Positions 36,427 to 46,788 of a DNA stretch of 64,000 bases are shown here, piece after piece. Under the pieces are notes generated by a model, which did not search any database, was not told where the DNA came from, and saw only the letters and a program-made list of their open reading frames with translations. The stretch is from NCBI RefSeq assembly GCF_023277745.1, contig NZ_CP086322.1, forward strand, positions 3,906,001 through 3,970,000, in the 5' to 3' direction. The position numbers and the translations under genes were made by a program. This DNA is from Streptomyces halobius. GTDB taxonomy: Bacteria; Actinomycetota; Actinomycetes; Streptomycetales; Streptomycetaceae. Position 1 is the stretch's first letter; each line of letters opens with the position of its first letter.

Positions 36427-37455
36427 CTACTTCTTCTTCGGCAGCCACGCCTTCCATGCATCCGGGTGCTTGTCGGCCCAGCGCTTGGCCGCCTCATCGG
36501 CAGAAAGGCCGTCCGAGGCGATCATTTCGGAGACCTCGTTCTGGTCTTCCTTGGACCACTTGAACTTCTTCAGGAACTCCGCCGCATCGCTGCCGCTCTT
36601 GACGAAGTCCGTGTTGAGGTACTTCTGCAGCGGCGTCGAAGGATAGGCGCAGTCGATGGACTGGGGATCCTCGACGCCCTTCGCGGCGCACTCCTCGGTG
36701 TACTTGGGGAGTTTGACCTCCACCATGGGCACCTCGTTGAAGAGCCACTGCGGCTCGTACCAATACGTCAGGAAGGGCTTCTTCTGCTTGGCGAACTGTT
36801 TGATCTGGGTGATCTGCGCCGCCTCGGAGCCCGCGAACACGACATCGAAATTGAGGCCGAGGTTCTTCACCAGCGCCTTGTCATTGGTGACATAGGACGG
36901 GGAGCCGTCCAGGAGCTGGCCCTTCTTGCCGCTCTCCGCGGTACGGAGCTCGTCGGCGTACTTGTTGAGGTTCTTCCAGTCGGTGACGTCCGGGTGCTTG
37001 TCCGCCCAGTACTTGGGGACGAACCAGCCGATGTGGCCGATGACGCCCAGGTCGCCGCCGGGCGTGATCGTCTTCTTCTCCTTGACGTAGCGCTGCACCT
37101 CCTCCGGGTGGCCCCAGTCCTCAAGGATGGCGTCCACCCGGCCCTGGCTGAGCGCGTCCCAGGCCGGCTGCTCGTCCACCTGCACGGTGTCGACGCGGTA
37201 GCCGAGCTCGTTCTCCAGGATGTACTTCGCCACGCCGACGTTGGCTTGCGTGCCGACCCAGGTTCCCAGTTGCAGGGTGACGGACTTGGCGCCGCCCACG
37301 GCCGCGTACGGCGAGGCCTGCTTGGTCATGTCGGCCGCGCCGCAGCCGGAGAGGGACAGCGTCAGGGCACCGGCCGCGAGGGCGGCGCCGACGACGGTGG
37401 CTTTGCGCGTACGAGTGGTACGAGCAGCGCGCGACGGGTGAGTAGTGCGTGCCAT
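36427..37455 (-). CDS. Glycine betaine/proline ABC transporter substrate-binding lipoprotein
   Basis: This is an OpuAC/ProX-like extracellular receptor of an osmoprotectant importer. The lipobox LSLSGC places the lipidated Cys at 38. The binding domain starts VTLQLGTWVGTQANVGVAKYILE. Aromatic residues (DAILEDWGHPEE, FLTYWYEPQWLF) fit a cation-pi box for quaternary amines. The C-terminal WAKRWADKHPDAWKAWLPKK-like end is typical. It starts 2 bases after the permease stop, so it is co-transcribed as the last gene of the betB-betA-ATPase-small ORF-permease operon. Confidence 0.93.
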   Translation of the reverse strand: MARTTHPSRAARTTRTRKATVVGAALAAGALTLSLSGCGAADMTKQASPYAAVGGAKSVTLQLGTWVGTQANVGVAKYILENELGYRVDTVQVDEQPAWDALSQGRVDAILEDWGHPEEVQRYVKEKKTITPGGDLGVIGHIGWFVPKYWADKHPDVTDWKNLNKYADELRTAESGKKGQLLDGSPSYVTNDKALVKNLGLNFDVVFAGSEAAQITQIKQFAKQKKPFLTYWYEPQWLFNEVPMVEVKLPKYTEECAAKGVEDPQSIDCAYPSTPLQKYLNTDFVKSGSDAAEFLKKFKWSKEDQNEVSEMIASDGLSADEAAKRWADKHPDAWKAWLPKKK

Positions 37456-37457
37456 GG

Positions 37458-39479
37458 TCAGGCTCCCTTCGCCGCTCGGCGTTCCGTGGGCTGGGTGACC
37501 CGGTCGAGCATCAGGCCGAGGCAGACGATGGCCACGCCCGCGACCAGGCCGAGGGCCAGATCGCCGGTCGCCAGACCGGTCACCACGTCGTAGCCGAGCG
37601 CGCCGCCACCCACCAGGCCGCCGATGATGACGACGGCGAGGACCAGGACGACTCCCTGGTTGACGGCCAGCAGCAGCGCGGGCCGGGCCAGCGGGAGCTG
37701 GACCTGGCGCAGCGTCTGCCAGCGGGTCGCGCCCAGCGAGTGCGCCGCCTCCATCGCCGCCGGGTCGACCTGACGCAGGCCCTGGGTGATGATGCGGATG
37801 ACCGCGGGCAGCGCGTAGATGATGGCCGCCGCGGCGGCCGGGGCGCGGCCCACCGCGAAGAGCGCGACCACCGGGATCAGGTACACGAACTGCGGCATGG
37901 TCTGCATGACGTCCAGGACGGGCCGCAGGATCACCTCGAAGCGCTTGCTGCCGGCGGCCAGGATACCGATCGCGAAGCCCAGGGCCAGCGTCACGACGAG
38001 GGCCGCGAGCACCTGCGAGAGGGTGTTCATGGAGGGCTTCCACACGCCCAGCACGCCGATGGCCGCCAGAGCGAGCACCGCGGTCAGGGCGGTGCGCCAC
38101 GTACCGATGAGCCAGGCCAGTGCGGCGACGATCAGCAGCGCGCCCCACCAGGGCAGCGCGGTCAGGCCGTCGCGCAGCGGGTCCAGCACCCAGGTGGTGA
38201 AGGCCGCGGCCCAGTCGGCGGTGCCGCCGATGACCGGAACGCCGGAGTAGAGGTGGCCGACCATCCAATCCTTGAAGTCGTTGACCGGGTCCGCGATGGC
38301 CACGACCCAGTCGGTCGGCCAGACCATCGAGCCGGAGAGCCGGCCGACGACGGCTACGGCGGCGGTGACCACGGCGACGCCCGCCCAGGCGAGCGGGCCG
38401 CGCAGCCACTTCGGGCCCGGTGCCGAGCCGGCGCCGAGCCGCTCGCCCGCCGCCGCGGTCGTACGGTCCATGACGATCGCCAGGAGCACGATCGGGACGG
38501 CGGCGGCCAGCGCCGCGCCGACGTCGACCGAGGCGAGCGCCTGGTAGACGCGGTCGCCGAGACCGGCCGCACCGATCATCGAGGCGATCACGACCATCGA
38601 GAGCGCCATCATGATCGTCTGGTTGAGGCCGAGCAGCAGCTCCTTGCGGGCCAGCGGGAGGCGGGCGGTCAGCAGCCGCTGCCGTCCGGTCGCGCCGAGC
38701 GAGGTCACGGCTTCGAGGACGCCCGTGTCGGCGCTGCGCAGCCCGAGCGCGGTGAGCCGTGCCATCGGCGGAGCCGCGTAGATGACGGTCGCCAGCAGCG
38801 CGGCGGGGACGCCGATGCCGAAGACCAGCACGACGGGCAGCAGGTAGGCGAAGGCCGGCAGCACCTGCATGGTGTCGAGTACGGGCCGCAGCATCCGGAA
38901 CGTACGGTCCGATAGCCCGGCGGCGAGGCCGAGCAGCGCACCGACGGCGACCGAGGCGAGGACCGTCACGATCATCAGCGCGAGGGTCTGCATGGTCGGC
39001 ACCCACATCCCGAGCAGGCCGCTGACCAGCAAGGAGAGCAGTGCGGTCGCGGCGATGCGCCAGCCCGCGACGCGCCAGGCGACGAGGGTGACGAGCGCGG
39101 TCACGCCGGTCCAGCCGAGTGCGAGGAGCAGCATGTACACGGCCCGTACGGACAGCACCACGGCGTTGCTGATGTGGCCGAAGAAGTACAGGAAGAGCGG
39201 GTGGCTGTCGCGGTTGTCGATGATCCAGTCGCTGGTCTTGCCGAGCGGCTCGGACAGGTCGACGGACAGTGCCTGCGGCCACATCCCGCCGGCCCACTGG
39301 GCGTGGACGATCGGGACGAGGACCGCCGCGGCGAGCGCGAGGAGCAGGATCTTGCCCAGGCCGCGGTGGCGGAGGAGCGCTTGGAGCGGGTTGGTCTTGC
39401 CGGTGGTGGCGTCGGAGCCGCCAGGGGCGGCGGTCTTGGGCTCGGTATCGCTGGCCGGAGCAGTAGTCGCGGTACTCAT
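37458..39479 (-). CDS. Glycine betaine/proline ABC transporter permease, tandem-duplicated
   Basis: This is a 673-residue membrane protein made of two consecutive OpuAB/ProW permease domains. Each half has the ABC coupling-loop motif EA..LGAT: EAVTSLGATGRQRLL near residue 255 and EAAHSLGATRWQTLR near 570, and each has a repeated DTMQVLPAFAYLLPVV / DVMQTMPQFVYLIPVV segment. A monomer could therefore supply both transmembrane halves that are normally two copies. The N-terminus is a Thr/Ala-rich cytoplasmic stretch. The ATG overlaps the stop of the 56-residue gene upstream (ATGA) and the substrate-binding protein follows after 2 bases. Confidence 0.94.
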   Translation of the reverse strand: MSTATTAPASDTEPKTAAPGGSDATTGKTNPLQALLRHRGLGKILLLALAAAVLVPIVHAQWAGGMWPQALSVDLSEPLGKTSDWIIDNRDSHPLFLYFFGHISNAVVLSVRAVYMLLLALGWTGVTALVTLVAWRVAGWRIAATALLSLLVSGLLGMWVPTMQTLALMIVTVLASVAVGALLGLAAGLSDRTFRMLRPVLDTMQVLPAFAYLLPVVLVFGIGVPAALLATVIYAAPPMARLTALGLRSADTGVLEAVTSLGATGRQRLLTARLPLARKELLLGLNQTIMMALSMVVIASMIGAAGLGDRVYQALASVDVGAALAAAVPIVLLAIVMDRTTAAAGERLGAGSAPGPKWLRGPLAWAGVAVVTAAVAVVGRLSGSMVWPTDWVVAIADPVNDFKDWMVGHLYSGVPVIGGTADWAAAFTTWVLDPLRDGLTALPWWGALLIVAALAWLIGTWRTALTAVLALAAIGVLGVWKPSMNTLSQVLAALVVTLALGFAIGILAAGSKRFEVILRPVLDVMQTMPQFVYLIPVVALFAVGRAPAAAAAIIYALPAVIRIITQGLRQVDPAAMEAAHSLGATRWQTLRQVQLPLARPALLLAVNQGVVLVLAVVIIGGLVGGGALGYDVVTGLATGDLALGLVAGVAIVCLGLMLDRVTQPTERRAAKGA

Positions 39480-39645
39480 GCTCTGCCCCGTTTCACGGTG
39501 CCGACCGGCACATTCATCGCGGCTGCCCGCTGGGCCTCGCGCCAGCGGCGCAGCAGGGCGGTACGCAGCCTTCCCTCCGGTGCGTGGGGGCGGACCGAGC
39601 GCAGGAGCAGTTGGTGGTGCGGTGGGCGGCGGGCGGCGGCGTACA

Positions 39646-39646
<1 letters not shown>
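39476..39646 (-). CDS. Small basic protein coupled between ATPase and permease genes
   Basis: This is a 56-residue, strongly basic protein (MYAAARRPPHHQLLLRSVRP..., LRTALLRRWREAQRAAAM). Its ATG overlaps the ATPase stop (TGATG) and its TGA overlaps the permease start (ATGA), so ribosomes would pass through it between the two subunits. No family is recognised. It could be an accessory subunit or simply a translational linker that keeps the operon coupled. Confidence 0.6.
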
Positions 39647-40754
<1,108 letters not shown>

Positions 40755-40755
<1 letters not shown>

Positions 40756-42296
40756 TACGCATCACCTCCCTGCGTTGTGGGCTTGGCGAGCATTTCGGCG
40801 CACTTCTCCCCCACCATCAGGACGCCGAGCATCGGGTTCACGGCGGGCAGCGTCGGGAACACGGAGGCGTCCGCGATACGGATGCCCTGCAAGCCCCGGA
40901 TCTTCAACTCCGGGTCCACGACGGCGAGTTCGTCATCGGCCGCGCCCATCCTGCAGGTGCCGGCCGGGTGGTACACGGTGTGCGCGCACTTGCGTACCAG
41001 CTCGCTGATCTCCGCGTCGTCGGTGACGTCCGGGCCGGGGAAGACCTCGCGCTTGAGCCACTTCTTGAACGGCTCGGCCTGCGCGACCTTACGGGCCAGC
41101 TTGATACCGTCGACCAGGGTCTGGCCGTCGTAGTCGCCCTCGTCCTCGAAGTACTTGAAGTCCAGCGCGGGCTTGACCTCGGGGTCGGCCGAGGTGAGGT
41201 AAAGGCGGCCGCGGGCACGGGACTTGGGGATGTTCGGGGTCATCGACACACCGTGCTCGGGGCGTTCGTAGCCCAGCCGCTCGGGGTGGTCGGTGTACGG
41301 GATCTGGTAGAAGTGCCACATCAGGTCGGGACCCTTGTGCTCCGGGTCCCGCTTGACGAACATCACCGCGTCGGAGTCCATCGCGGAGTTGTCCGGGATC
41401 GGCCCGTTGGTCTCCCAGACGATCACCGACTCGGGGTGGTCCATCAGGTTCTCGCCGACGCCCGGCAGATCGAGCACGCAGGGCAGGCCCAGCGCCTCAA
41501 GGTCCTTCTTCGGGCCGATGCCGGAGTGCATCAGCAGCCGCGGGGTGTCCACGGCACCGGCGCAGACCAGCACCTCGCGGGCGGCCTCGACGTAGACCTC
41601 CTCGCCGTCCTTCGTACGGACGTGGACGCCCTTGGCCCGGGTGCCGTCCAGCTCCAGCCGGTACGCCCAGGTCTCCAGCATCAGCGTCAGGTTGGGGCGG
41701 TCACCAGCCTCCATGTGGGGGTGGAGGTAGGCGACGGAGGCGGAGGAGCGCTTGTTGTTCTCCGGGTGGTAGGCCAGGTCGAGGAAGCCGACACCCTCCT
41801 CGAACGGCTTGTCGTTGAAGCCGACGATCTCGGGCACGCCGAGGGCGGCCGTGCTGGCCTCGATCCAGTCCGTGGCGATCTGGTTCTGGTCCTTCTTCGC
41901 CACCCGCACGATGTTGTTGCGCAGTTTGCCGAAGTACGGGTCCATGACCTTGGCGTTCCAGCCCGCGGCGCCCGCTTCCTCCCACTCGTCCCAGTCGGAG
42001 GGCAGCGGCTTGAAGGAGATCAGGGTGTTGTGCGAGGAGCACCCGCCCAGGACCTTGGCGCGGCTGTGCAGGATGTGCGAGTTGCCGCGCGGCTGCTCGG
42101 TGGTCGTGTACTCGTAGTCGAGCTCGCCGCCGAGCAGGCCGAGCCAGCGGCGCAGCGTGAGCACGTCGTCGCGGTCGATGTCGCTGGGGCCGCCCTCGAT
42201 GACGGCGACGGTGACGTTCGGGTCCTCGGTGAGCCGGGAGGCGATCACGGAGCCAGCGGTGCCGCCGCCGACAACGACATAGTCATATACAGGCAT
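40755..42296 (-). CDS. betA: Choline dehydrogenase-type GMC oxidoreductase
   Basis: BetA oxidises choline to betaine aldehyde with FAD. The FAD dinucleotide fold [17 protein letters not shown] is at residues 6-22. GMC signatures are visible as [17 protein letters not shown] near residue 80 and [16 protein letters not shown] near 255. The C-terminal active site includes [13 protein letters not shown] with the catalytic His. The length of 513 residues is normal. Its neighbours (betB upstream, betaine importer downstream) fix the substrate as choline or a close analogue. Confidence 0.92.
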
Positions 42297-42340
42297 GGGG
42301 TGGTTGCTCCTTACTGCTTACTGCGAAGCGCCTGCGCGCG

Positions 42341-42389
42341 GTGCTGCGAAATTCGGGGTGCTGCGAATTCGGGTGCTGCGAAATTCCGG
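42341..42389. repeat. Three GTGCTGCGAAATTCGG repeats between betB and betA
   Basis: GTGCTGCGAAATTCGG, GTGCTGCGAATTCGG and GTGCTGCGAAATTCCGG follow each other between the betB stop and the betA start. It is a 15-17-base unit and may be an operator or plain minisatellite. Confidence 0.75.
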
Positions 42390-42395
42390 TGGGCC

Positions 42396-43904
42396 TCAGC
42401 CCCCGAACCACCGCACCGGCTCCGGCCGCAGATTCTCGTAAACGTGCTTGCTCTCGCGGTACTCGTCCAGACCCGCGGGGCCCAGTTCCCGGCCTATCCC
42501 CGACTTGCCGAAGCCGCCCCACTCCGCCTGCGGAAGGTAGGGGTGGAAGTCGTTGATCCAGACGGTGCCGTGCCGCAGCCGCGCGGCGACCCGGCGTGCG
42601 CGGGCGGTGTCGGCGGACCATACCGCACCGGCCAGCCCGTACTCGGTGTCATTGGCCAGCGCGACGGCCTCGTCCTCGGTCGTGAACGTCTCGACCGTCA
42701 GGATCGGCCCGAAGGTCTCCTCCCGAACGACCTTCATCTCGCGGTGGCAGCCGTCCAGCACGGTCGGCGAGTAGAAGTAGCCGGTGGCGGGGCGCACATC
42801 CGACGGCTGGGGACGCGAGCCGCCGCAACGCAGCTGCGCACCCTCGGCCAGCGCGGAGGCGACATACGCCTCCACCTTCTCCAGCTGCTGCTGCGAGACG
42901 ACCGGACCGCACTCCACGCCGTCCTCGGTGCCCCGGCCGAGCTTGATCCGCTCGGCGCGGCGGGCGAGCTCGGCGACGAAGCGATCGCGCACCGACTCCT
43001 CGATGATCAGCCGGGCACCGGCCGAGCAGACCTGCCCGCTGTGAATGAAGGCCGCGTTCAGCGCCTGGTCAACAGCGGTGTCGAAGCCTTCCTCCGTCGC
43101 GCAGGCGTCGGCGAACACCACATTCGGGTTCTTGCCGCCCAGTTCCAGCGCGATCTTCTTGGCGCCGGAGACGGCGGCCGCGCCCGCCTTCGTACCGCTG
43201 ACGAGGCCACCGGTGAAGGAGAACAGATCCACATCCGGGTGCTCGGCCAGCCGCTGGCCGACCGGCAGGCCCGCGCCGGTGACGATGTTGGCGACGCCGA
43301 CCGGCAGCCCGGCCTCCACCAGCAGCTTGATCAGGTGGACCGTCGACAGCGGGGTGACCTCGCTGGGCTTGATCACAAAGGTGTTGCCGGCCGCGAGGGC
43401 CGGCGCGATCTTCCAGCTGGCCTGGAGCAGCGGGTAGTTCCAGGGCGTGATCATCGCGCAGACGCCGACCGGCTCGTGCACGACCACGCTGTGGATGTCG
43501 GGCGACCCGGCGTCGACGACACGCCCGCCGCTCTCGTTCATCACCAGGTCGGCGAAGTAACGGAAGGCGTCGGTGACGCAGTCGACGTCGATCCGGCCCT
43601 CCTCCAGCGTCTTGCCGGTGTCGCGGCTCTCGATCAGCCCGATCTCCTCGCGGTCGCGCTGGAGCAGATCGGCGACCCGGCGCAGCAGCGCCGCGCGCTC
43701 GGCGACGGCCGTACGGGGCCAGGCGCCGGCGCCGCCGTCGAAGGCGCGGCGCGCTGCCTCGACCGCCGCATCGGCGTCCTCGGCGCCGCCCTCGGACACC
43801 ACCTGGAATGTCTTCGCGTCGGCGGGGTCGAGGACCTCGCGCGTGGCGCCGGATACGGCGGGGCGCCACACCCCGTCTACGTGAATGGTGTCGATTGCCG
43901 CCAC
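42396..43904 (-). CDS. betB: Betaine aldehyde dehydrogenase-type NAD(P)-dependent aldehyde dehydrogenase
   Basis: This enzyme oxidises betaine aldehyde to glycine betaine. The catalytic Cys is in HSGQVCSAGARL and the general base Glu in KIALELGGKNPNV. The cofactor loop is FTGGLVSGTKAG, and MITPWNYPLLQASWKIAPALAAGN and PEVTPLSTVHL-type segments are canonical. The C-terminal YGLAGAVWSADTARARRVA and WGGFGKSGIGRELG complete the fold. I chose the GTG at 43904, giving 502 residues starting AAIDTIHVDGVW, preceded by GGAAGG. It is the first gene of the operon, just downstream of three palindromes. Confidence 0.92.
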   Translation of the reverse strand: MAAIDTIHVDGVWRPAVSGATREVLDPADAKTFQVVSEGGAEDADAAVEAARRAFDGGAGAWPRTAVAERAALLRRVADLLQRDREEIGLIESRDTGKTLEEGRIDVDCVTDAFRYFADLVMNESGGRVVDAGSPDIHSVVVHEPVGVCAMITPWNYPLLQASWKIAPALAAGNTFVIKPSEVTPLSTVHLIKLLVEAGLPVGVANIVTGAGLPVGQRLAEHPDVDLFSFTGGLVSGTKAGAAAVSGAKKIALELGGKNPNVVFADACATEEGFDTAVDQALNAAFIHSGQVCSAGARLIIEESVRDRFVAELARRAERIKLGRGTEDGVECGPVVSQQQLEKVEAYVASALAEGAQLRCGGSRPQPSDVRPATGYFYSPTVLDGCHREMKVVREETFGPILTVETFTTEDEAVALANDTEYGLAGAVWSADTARARRVAARLRHGTVWINDFHPYLPQAEWGGFGKSGIGRELGPAGLDEYRESKHVYENLRPEPVRWFGG

Positions 43905-43940
43905 TGTCGTTACTGCCTTCCGCTTACCGATTTGTTCTCG

Positions 43941-43976
43941 CTGGTTCAACCGCTGATTCAGCCATTGGTTCAACCA
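43941..43976 (-). promoter_or_regulatory. Three tandem palindromes upstream of the choline/betaine operon
   Basis: GGTTCAACC (43943-43951), GCTGATTCAGC (43952-43962) and GGTTCAACC (43967-43975) are each odd-length palindromes with one unpaired centre base. The outer centres are 24 bases apart. They lie 40-70 bases before the betB start, a natural place for a repressor operator. The regulator gene is not in the window. Confidence 0.5.
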
Positions 43977-44181
43977 GCAACGGGGAACCCTTTCCGGAAG
44001 CCCCCCACCTATGCCTAAACCTTCGCGGAAAGTGACCCGACTCACTGCGCGTGGCGGCGGGAAGTCCTGATATGTACCCTTTGGAGCCGTATGTGACTAG
44101 ATGGAGCCCCGGGATTGCAGGCTCCTGGGGCCGTAGGGCCCGGGGATCGCGCCCGGGTTCGCGGAGCCCTGGGGTCGTGAA

Positions 44182-44271
44182 GGGACCTGGAAGGGGCCTG
44201 GGCCGGAGACAGGGCCTGGAAAGGGCCTGGGCCGAAGACAGGGGCCTGGAAAGGGCCTGGGCCGGAGACGC
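44182..44271. repeat. Three 30-bp tandem repeats
   Basis: The unit GGGCCTGGAAAGGGCCTGGG followed by CCGGAGACAG occurs three times with few changes, just upstream of the gene at 44294. It carries several GGGCC half-palindromes. Confidence 0.88.
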
Positions 44272-44293
44272 CGCAGGCACCGGAGGTGCCGAG

Positions 44294-45097
44294 ATGATCA
44301 GCGGACACCGCACCGTCACCGCGACCACGGCCCTGGGCTGCGGCGCCGCGCTCCTCGCGGGGGCCGCCTGGACGGGCCTCGCGGCGGCGTCCGGCCCCGA
44401 CGACGGCGAGGGCGACCTCGCGAACAATTCCGCCCAGCAGGTCTCCGACACCTCCCGCCGTGAACTCCTCGCCGCGAAATCCCTGCGACTGCGCACCGAG
44501 ACCAGCGTCAGCCCCACCAAACTCGACCTCACCCTCGACCGCGCCGGTAATTGCACGGGCGCCATCAGTAAGGGCGAGTCCGGCCGGGTCGAACTGATCA
44601 AGCGCGGCAAACAGGTCTGGATGCGCCCCGACGCCGCCTTCTGGAAGACCCAGCTCCCGGGCGACGAGGGCACCTTTGCCGCCAAGAAATACCGGGGCCG
44701 CTTCCTCCACGGCACCACCGACGACGCCTACCTCCAGCACCTCTCCGCCGTCTGCGACCTGACCGCCTTCCAGAAGTCCGCCGCCGGCCCGGACCGCCCA
44801 CCGTCCCCGCCGCCCGGCAGCCCCACACCCCGCGCCCCCGCTCTCCACAAGGGCAAGCCGACCGTCCACGAAGGCATCCGTGTCCTCCCCGTCATCAAGA
44901 AGGCCGGCCAGGCGACCCAGACCCTCTACGTGGCGATCAAGGGCAAGCACTACCCCGTCAAACTGACCACCACGATCGACCGCGAGTCCAGCACGCTCAT
45001 GCTGAGCAATTTCGAGAAACCGGTCCCGTCGAAGACTCCGCCCCGGGACAAGACGGTCGACATCTCGGTGCTGGAGGACCGCCTGCAGGGCACGTGA
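44294..45097 (+). CDS. Secreted hypothetical protein (LppX/LprG-like or sensor-type)
   Basis: This 267-residue protein has an N-terminal signal (TATTALGCGAALLAGAAWTGLAAAS). The mature part has a pattern of beta-strand-rich sequence: LRTETSVSPTKLDLTLDRAGNCTGAISKG, then GRVELIKRGKQVWMRPDAAFW and a second half with TLYVAIKGKHYPVKLTTTI. This alternation resembles mycobacterial LppX/LprG lipid-carrier lipoproteins and similar Streptomyces proteins, but there is no clear lipobox and the match is only by eye. A Pro-rich linker divides the halves. It follows 30-bp repeats, and the next gene is convergent. Confidence 0.7.
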   Translation: MISGHRTVTATTALGCGAALLAGAAWTGLAAASGPDDGEGDLANNSAQQVSDTSRRELLAAKSLRLRTETSVSPTKLDLTLDRAGNCTGAISKGESGRVELIKRGKQVWMRPDAAFWKTQLPGDEGTFAAKKYRGRFLHGTTDDAYLQHLSAVCDLTAFQKSAAGPDRPPSPPPGSPTPRAPALHKGKPTVHEGIRVLPVIKKAGQATQTLYVAIKGKHYPVKLTTTIDRESSTLMLSNFEKPVPSKTPPRDKTVDISVLEDRLQGT

Positions 45098-45118
45098 CCC
45101 ACGGCCCCGCCCCCAGAC

Positions 45119-46246
45119 CTACGGGGCCCCCTCCTCCCCCTGACGCTTCCACTCCCGCCGCGCCTGCTCCTTCTCCACCAGCCGGGCGACATCCCGCATC
45201 TCCTCCAGCACAAGCCCCTCGTTCACCTCATCCTCCTCACGCCACAGCCCCTGCTCCCGCAACTGCTGCGTATGCGCCTCCACCGGCGGATCGGGATCGA
45301 AGTCGGACGGCCGCGGCCCCTCCGGACCGTCCGGCCCGACCCGCACCAGCCGCTCCACCCGCACCACCTTGAAGAAGTGCGCCCCGTCCGCCACTTCGAT
45401 CTCGTTCCCGGGCCGCTCGTCCAGCAGATTCGCGGCCCGCTCGTACGCGTCCCGTTCCGCCTGGTCGAGCTGGAGCGTCACCGGCGCCATCACCCGCAGC
45501 CACATCGTCAGCGCGTCCCGCGCGGCCTGCGGCGTACTGCAGGCCGCGGAATGGGGCTTCCACCGCCCGTCACCGACCCGCTCCGCGATCATGAACCCGG
45601 GCGGCAGCAACACCCCGCCCGGATGCGTCTGCTTCGCCCGCCGCGAGTCCCTGCGCACATCCGGCGGCACCGTCCCGGCGGCGCGCACGAACTGCAGCAG
45701 ATCGAGTTTCAAGATCCCCTCGGACATCCCCGTCCCCACCACCGGATCGATCACAAAGCCGGTAGTACGGCTGGGCATACGGTGCGCCTCACCCGGCTCC
45801 GCCGGATCAGGGTCCGATGGTCGTGGCGGCTCCGGCCCGTCCGGGCCCTTCCGGATGAACTGCTCCCCGTGCACGACGCGATACCGGTCCCCCAGCACCG
45901 TCAGCTCGTCCAGCTTCTCCCAGCCCAGCCGCACCGCCGCCGCCATGCACTCGGCACGCCCCACCTCGTCCCCCGACTTCTCGGCCTGCTGCGCCAGCCG
46001 CCGGAACGTCGACGCCATGGTGTCCCTGGAGTCCTGCGGCGCACTCTCCCCGAAGCTGACGACCTCCCAGCCGCCCTCCTCGCGCTCACGCACATGCCCG
46101 AAGACCGCCCCGCCCGCGGCGAGAATCTCGGGATACGCGTCCCTGGCCCGCCACGCCTCCTCGTCGGAGAACGCCGCGACGGGGCTGTCCTGTGCGACCA
46201 CCCGGATGGTCCGGTACGCGGGTACTTGCTCACTGTAATGACTCAT
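45119..46246 (-). CDS. DUF5954-like Streptomyces protein
   Basis: This 375-residue soluble protein opens with VPAYRTIRVVAQDSPVAAFSDEEAWRARDAYPEI, which I associate with the DUF5954 family. It contains two repeats of a GPDGPE(PP/G)RPSD(P/F)DP motif (near residues 130 and 322), each preceded by a YRVVHGEQFIRK- or HFFKVVRVERLVR-like strand, suggesting internal duplication. The last 60 residues form a charged helix (EVNEGLVLEEMRDVARLVEKEQARREWKRQ). The function is unknown. The ATG at 46246 fits the family start; the frame is open to 46420. Confidence 0.75.
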   Translation of the reverse strand: MSHYSEQVPAYRTIRVVAQDSPVAAFSDEEAWRARDAYPEILAAGGAVFGHVREREEGGWEVVSFGESAPQDSRDTMASTFRRLAQQAEKSGDEVGRAECMAAAVRLGWEKLDELTVLGDRYRVVHGEQFIRKGPDGPEPPRPSDPDPAEPGEAHRMPSRTTGFVIDPVVGTGMSEGILKLDLLQFVRAAGTVPPDVRRDSRRAKQTHPGGVLLPPGFMIAERVGDGRWKPHSAACSTPQAARDALTMWLRVMAPVTLQLDQAERDAYERAANLLDERPGNEIEVADGAHFFKVVRVERLVRVGPDGPEGPRPSDFDPDPPVEAHTQQLREQGLWREEDEVNEGLVLEEMRDVARLVEKEQARREWKRQGEEGAP

Positions 46247-46250
46247 GTAC

Positions 46251-46617
46251 TCAGCGTGCCTCCCGCGAGGGGGCCTGCGCTGCCGATTCGGAATGTTCCG
46301 ACACCTCACCCATCGCGCAAAGCCGACCGCGATGCCGCACCAACGCCCGACACGCCCGAGCCGGTTGCCGCGCGTACCGCAGCGCCGACACGAGCCCGTT
46401 CCCGGCACCCGCGAGCTCACCCGTCTTCCGCCGCGCCTCCCGCCGCACCCCGCACACTGTCGCCCTTCGGCAACTCCACGGCCACATCCTCGACTTCGGG
46501 GATGAGCAGCGCGATATGCCCGCGCAGGAACAGGGTTACGTCCTCCAGTTCGTCGTGCCGCGGTACGGGTGCGCCCTCGGCGAGCACCGCGTCGAGACTG
46601 CGCAGAATCGTGCGCAT
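46251..46617 (-). pseudogene. DUF6415-like gene with a frameshift
   Basis: The first frame from the ATG at 46617 reads LEDVTLFLRGHIALLIPEVEDVAVELPKGD, the typical LRGH...LLIPEVE core of DUF6415 proteins. Near 46465 the homology jumps to another frame, which continues EARRKTGELAGAGNGLVSALRYARQPARACRALVRH to the family's C-terminus, ending at 46251. It is either a real inactivation or a sequencing error. These small proteins occur near DUF397/DUF5753 regulators in Streptomyces, as here. Confidence 0.6.
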
Positions 46618-46788
46618 GTCGTGCCCATACGAATCAATTTCCTTCTTTGGAAGGAAATTTCAATGAAGCGAGGTGTGCTGGTCCATGCATCAACGGTGCT
46701 GGCGGCAGGCCCGCGAAGGCGAGCCTGCCGACCCCTACAGAAATGCCGTACGGGTCCGCCGCCATCGCGTACGGGAGGGAAAACCGAT

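Noticed and set aside
36427..39297. A 956-codon minus-strand frame joining the transporter receptor to sequence over the permease
   Set aside because: The receptor starts at 37455 with its own signal peptide; the upstream part of the frame is Arg/Pro-rich shadow of the permease gene.
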